From: an uncultured Collinsella sp. | Lineage (GTDB): Bacteria; Actinomycetota; Coriobacteriia; Coriobacteriales; Coriobacteriaceae | Length of the DNA stretch: 8,033 bases | Direction: 5' to 3' | Assembly: GCA_900544385.1 (NCBI GenBank) | Contig: UQVD01000087.1 | Location: 1-8,033 of the forward strand | In this document: positions 7,998-8,033 of the stretch, in pieces | How positions within the stretch are numbered: position 1 is the stretch's first letter | How the letters are laid out: the number at the start of each line of letters is the position of its first letter | Program-made: the position numbers and the translations under genes | Notes under the pieces: model-generated | What the model saw: only the letters and a program-made list of their open reading frames with translations | Told to the model about the DNA's origin: nothing | The model's database searches: none

Positions 7998-8033
7998 CTG
8001 TCTCTTATACACATCTGACGCTGCCGACGATAT
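7998..8033. other. Nextera sequencing adapter left on the contig end
   Basis: Bases 7998-8016 read CTGTCTCTTATACACATCT, the Tn5 19-bp mosaic end used in Nextera kits, and 8017-8030 read GACGCTGCCGACGA, the rest of the read-1 transposase adapter in reverse complement. The final TAT would be the start of an index. This is technical sequence, not a biological transposon end. Confidence 0.97.

Noticed and set aside
7998..8016. Biological Tn5-like transposon end
   Set aside because: The mosaic end is followed directly by the 14 bases of the commercial adapter at the very end of the contig, so it is library sequence.

Overview
The window looks like the end of a metagenomic or draft contig from a high-GC, gut-type actinobacterium. 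Collinsella or a close relative in the Coriobacteriia is my best guess. This rests on high GC, the protein styles (short-class glycogen phosphorylase, GalE, a PcsB-like hydrolase) and the intergenic palindromic repeats. It is an inference from memory, not a database result. The last 36 bases (7998-8033) are not genomic: they match the Illumina Nextera transposase adapter, so the true genomic sequence ends at 7997.

Layout. Bases 1-418 carry no gene. They hold a cluster of three evenly built palindromic repeats (106-318) between two leftward intrinsic terminators. Next come three leftward genes: glgP (glycogen/maltodextrin phosphorylase, 419-2686), malQ (4-alpha-glucanotransferase, 2815-4320) and galE (UDP-glucose 4-epimerase, 4541-5602). 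malQ and glgP are probably one transcription unit, with a candidate promoter and palindrome upstream of malQ and a strong hairpin between the two genes. galE ends in its own terminator and so is a separate unit. A divergent intergenic region (5603-5868) follows, then a rightward gene for a secreted PcsB/CwlO-like cell-wall hydrolase (5869-7074). The region 7075-7295 holds a perfect 33-bp inverted repeat around a hairpin, plus a strong rightward terminator. The window ends in the C-terminal part of murB, leftward and cut by the contig end.

How the genes fit together. MalQ rearranges short maltodextrins into chains long enough for GlgP, which releases glucose-1-phosphate. GalE interconverts UDP-glucose and UDP-galactose and so links this pool to galactose use and surface sugar synthesis. 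The hydrolase and MurB belong to peptidoglycan remodelling and precursor synthesis.

I see no clear undescribed multi-gene system. The most unusual material is non-coding: the repeat cluster at the left edge and the nested inverted-repeat element behind the hydrolase gene.
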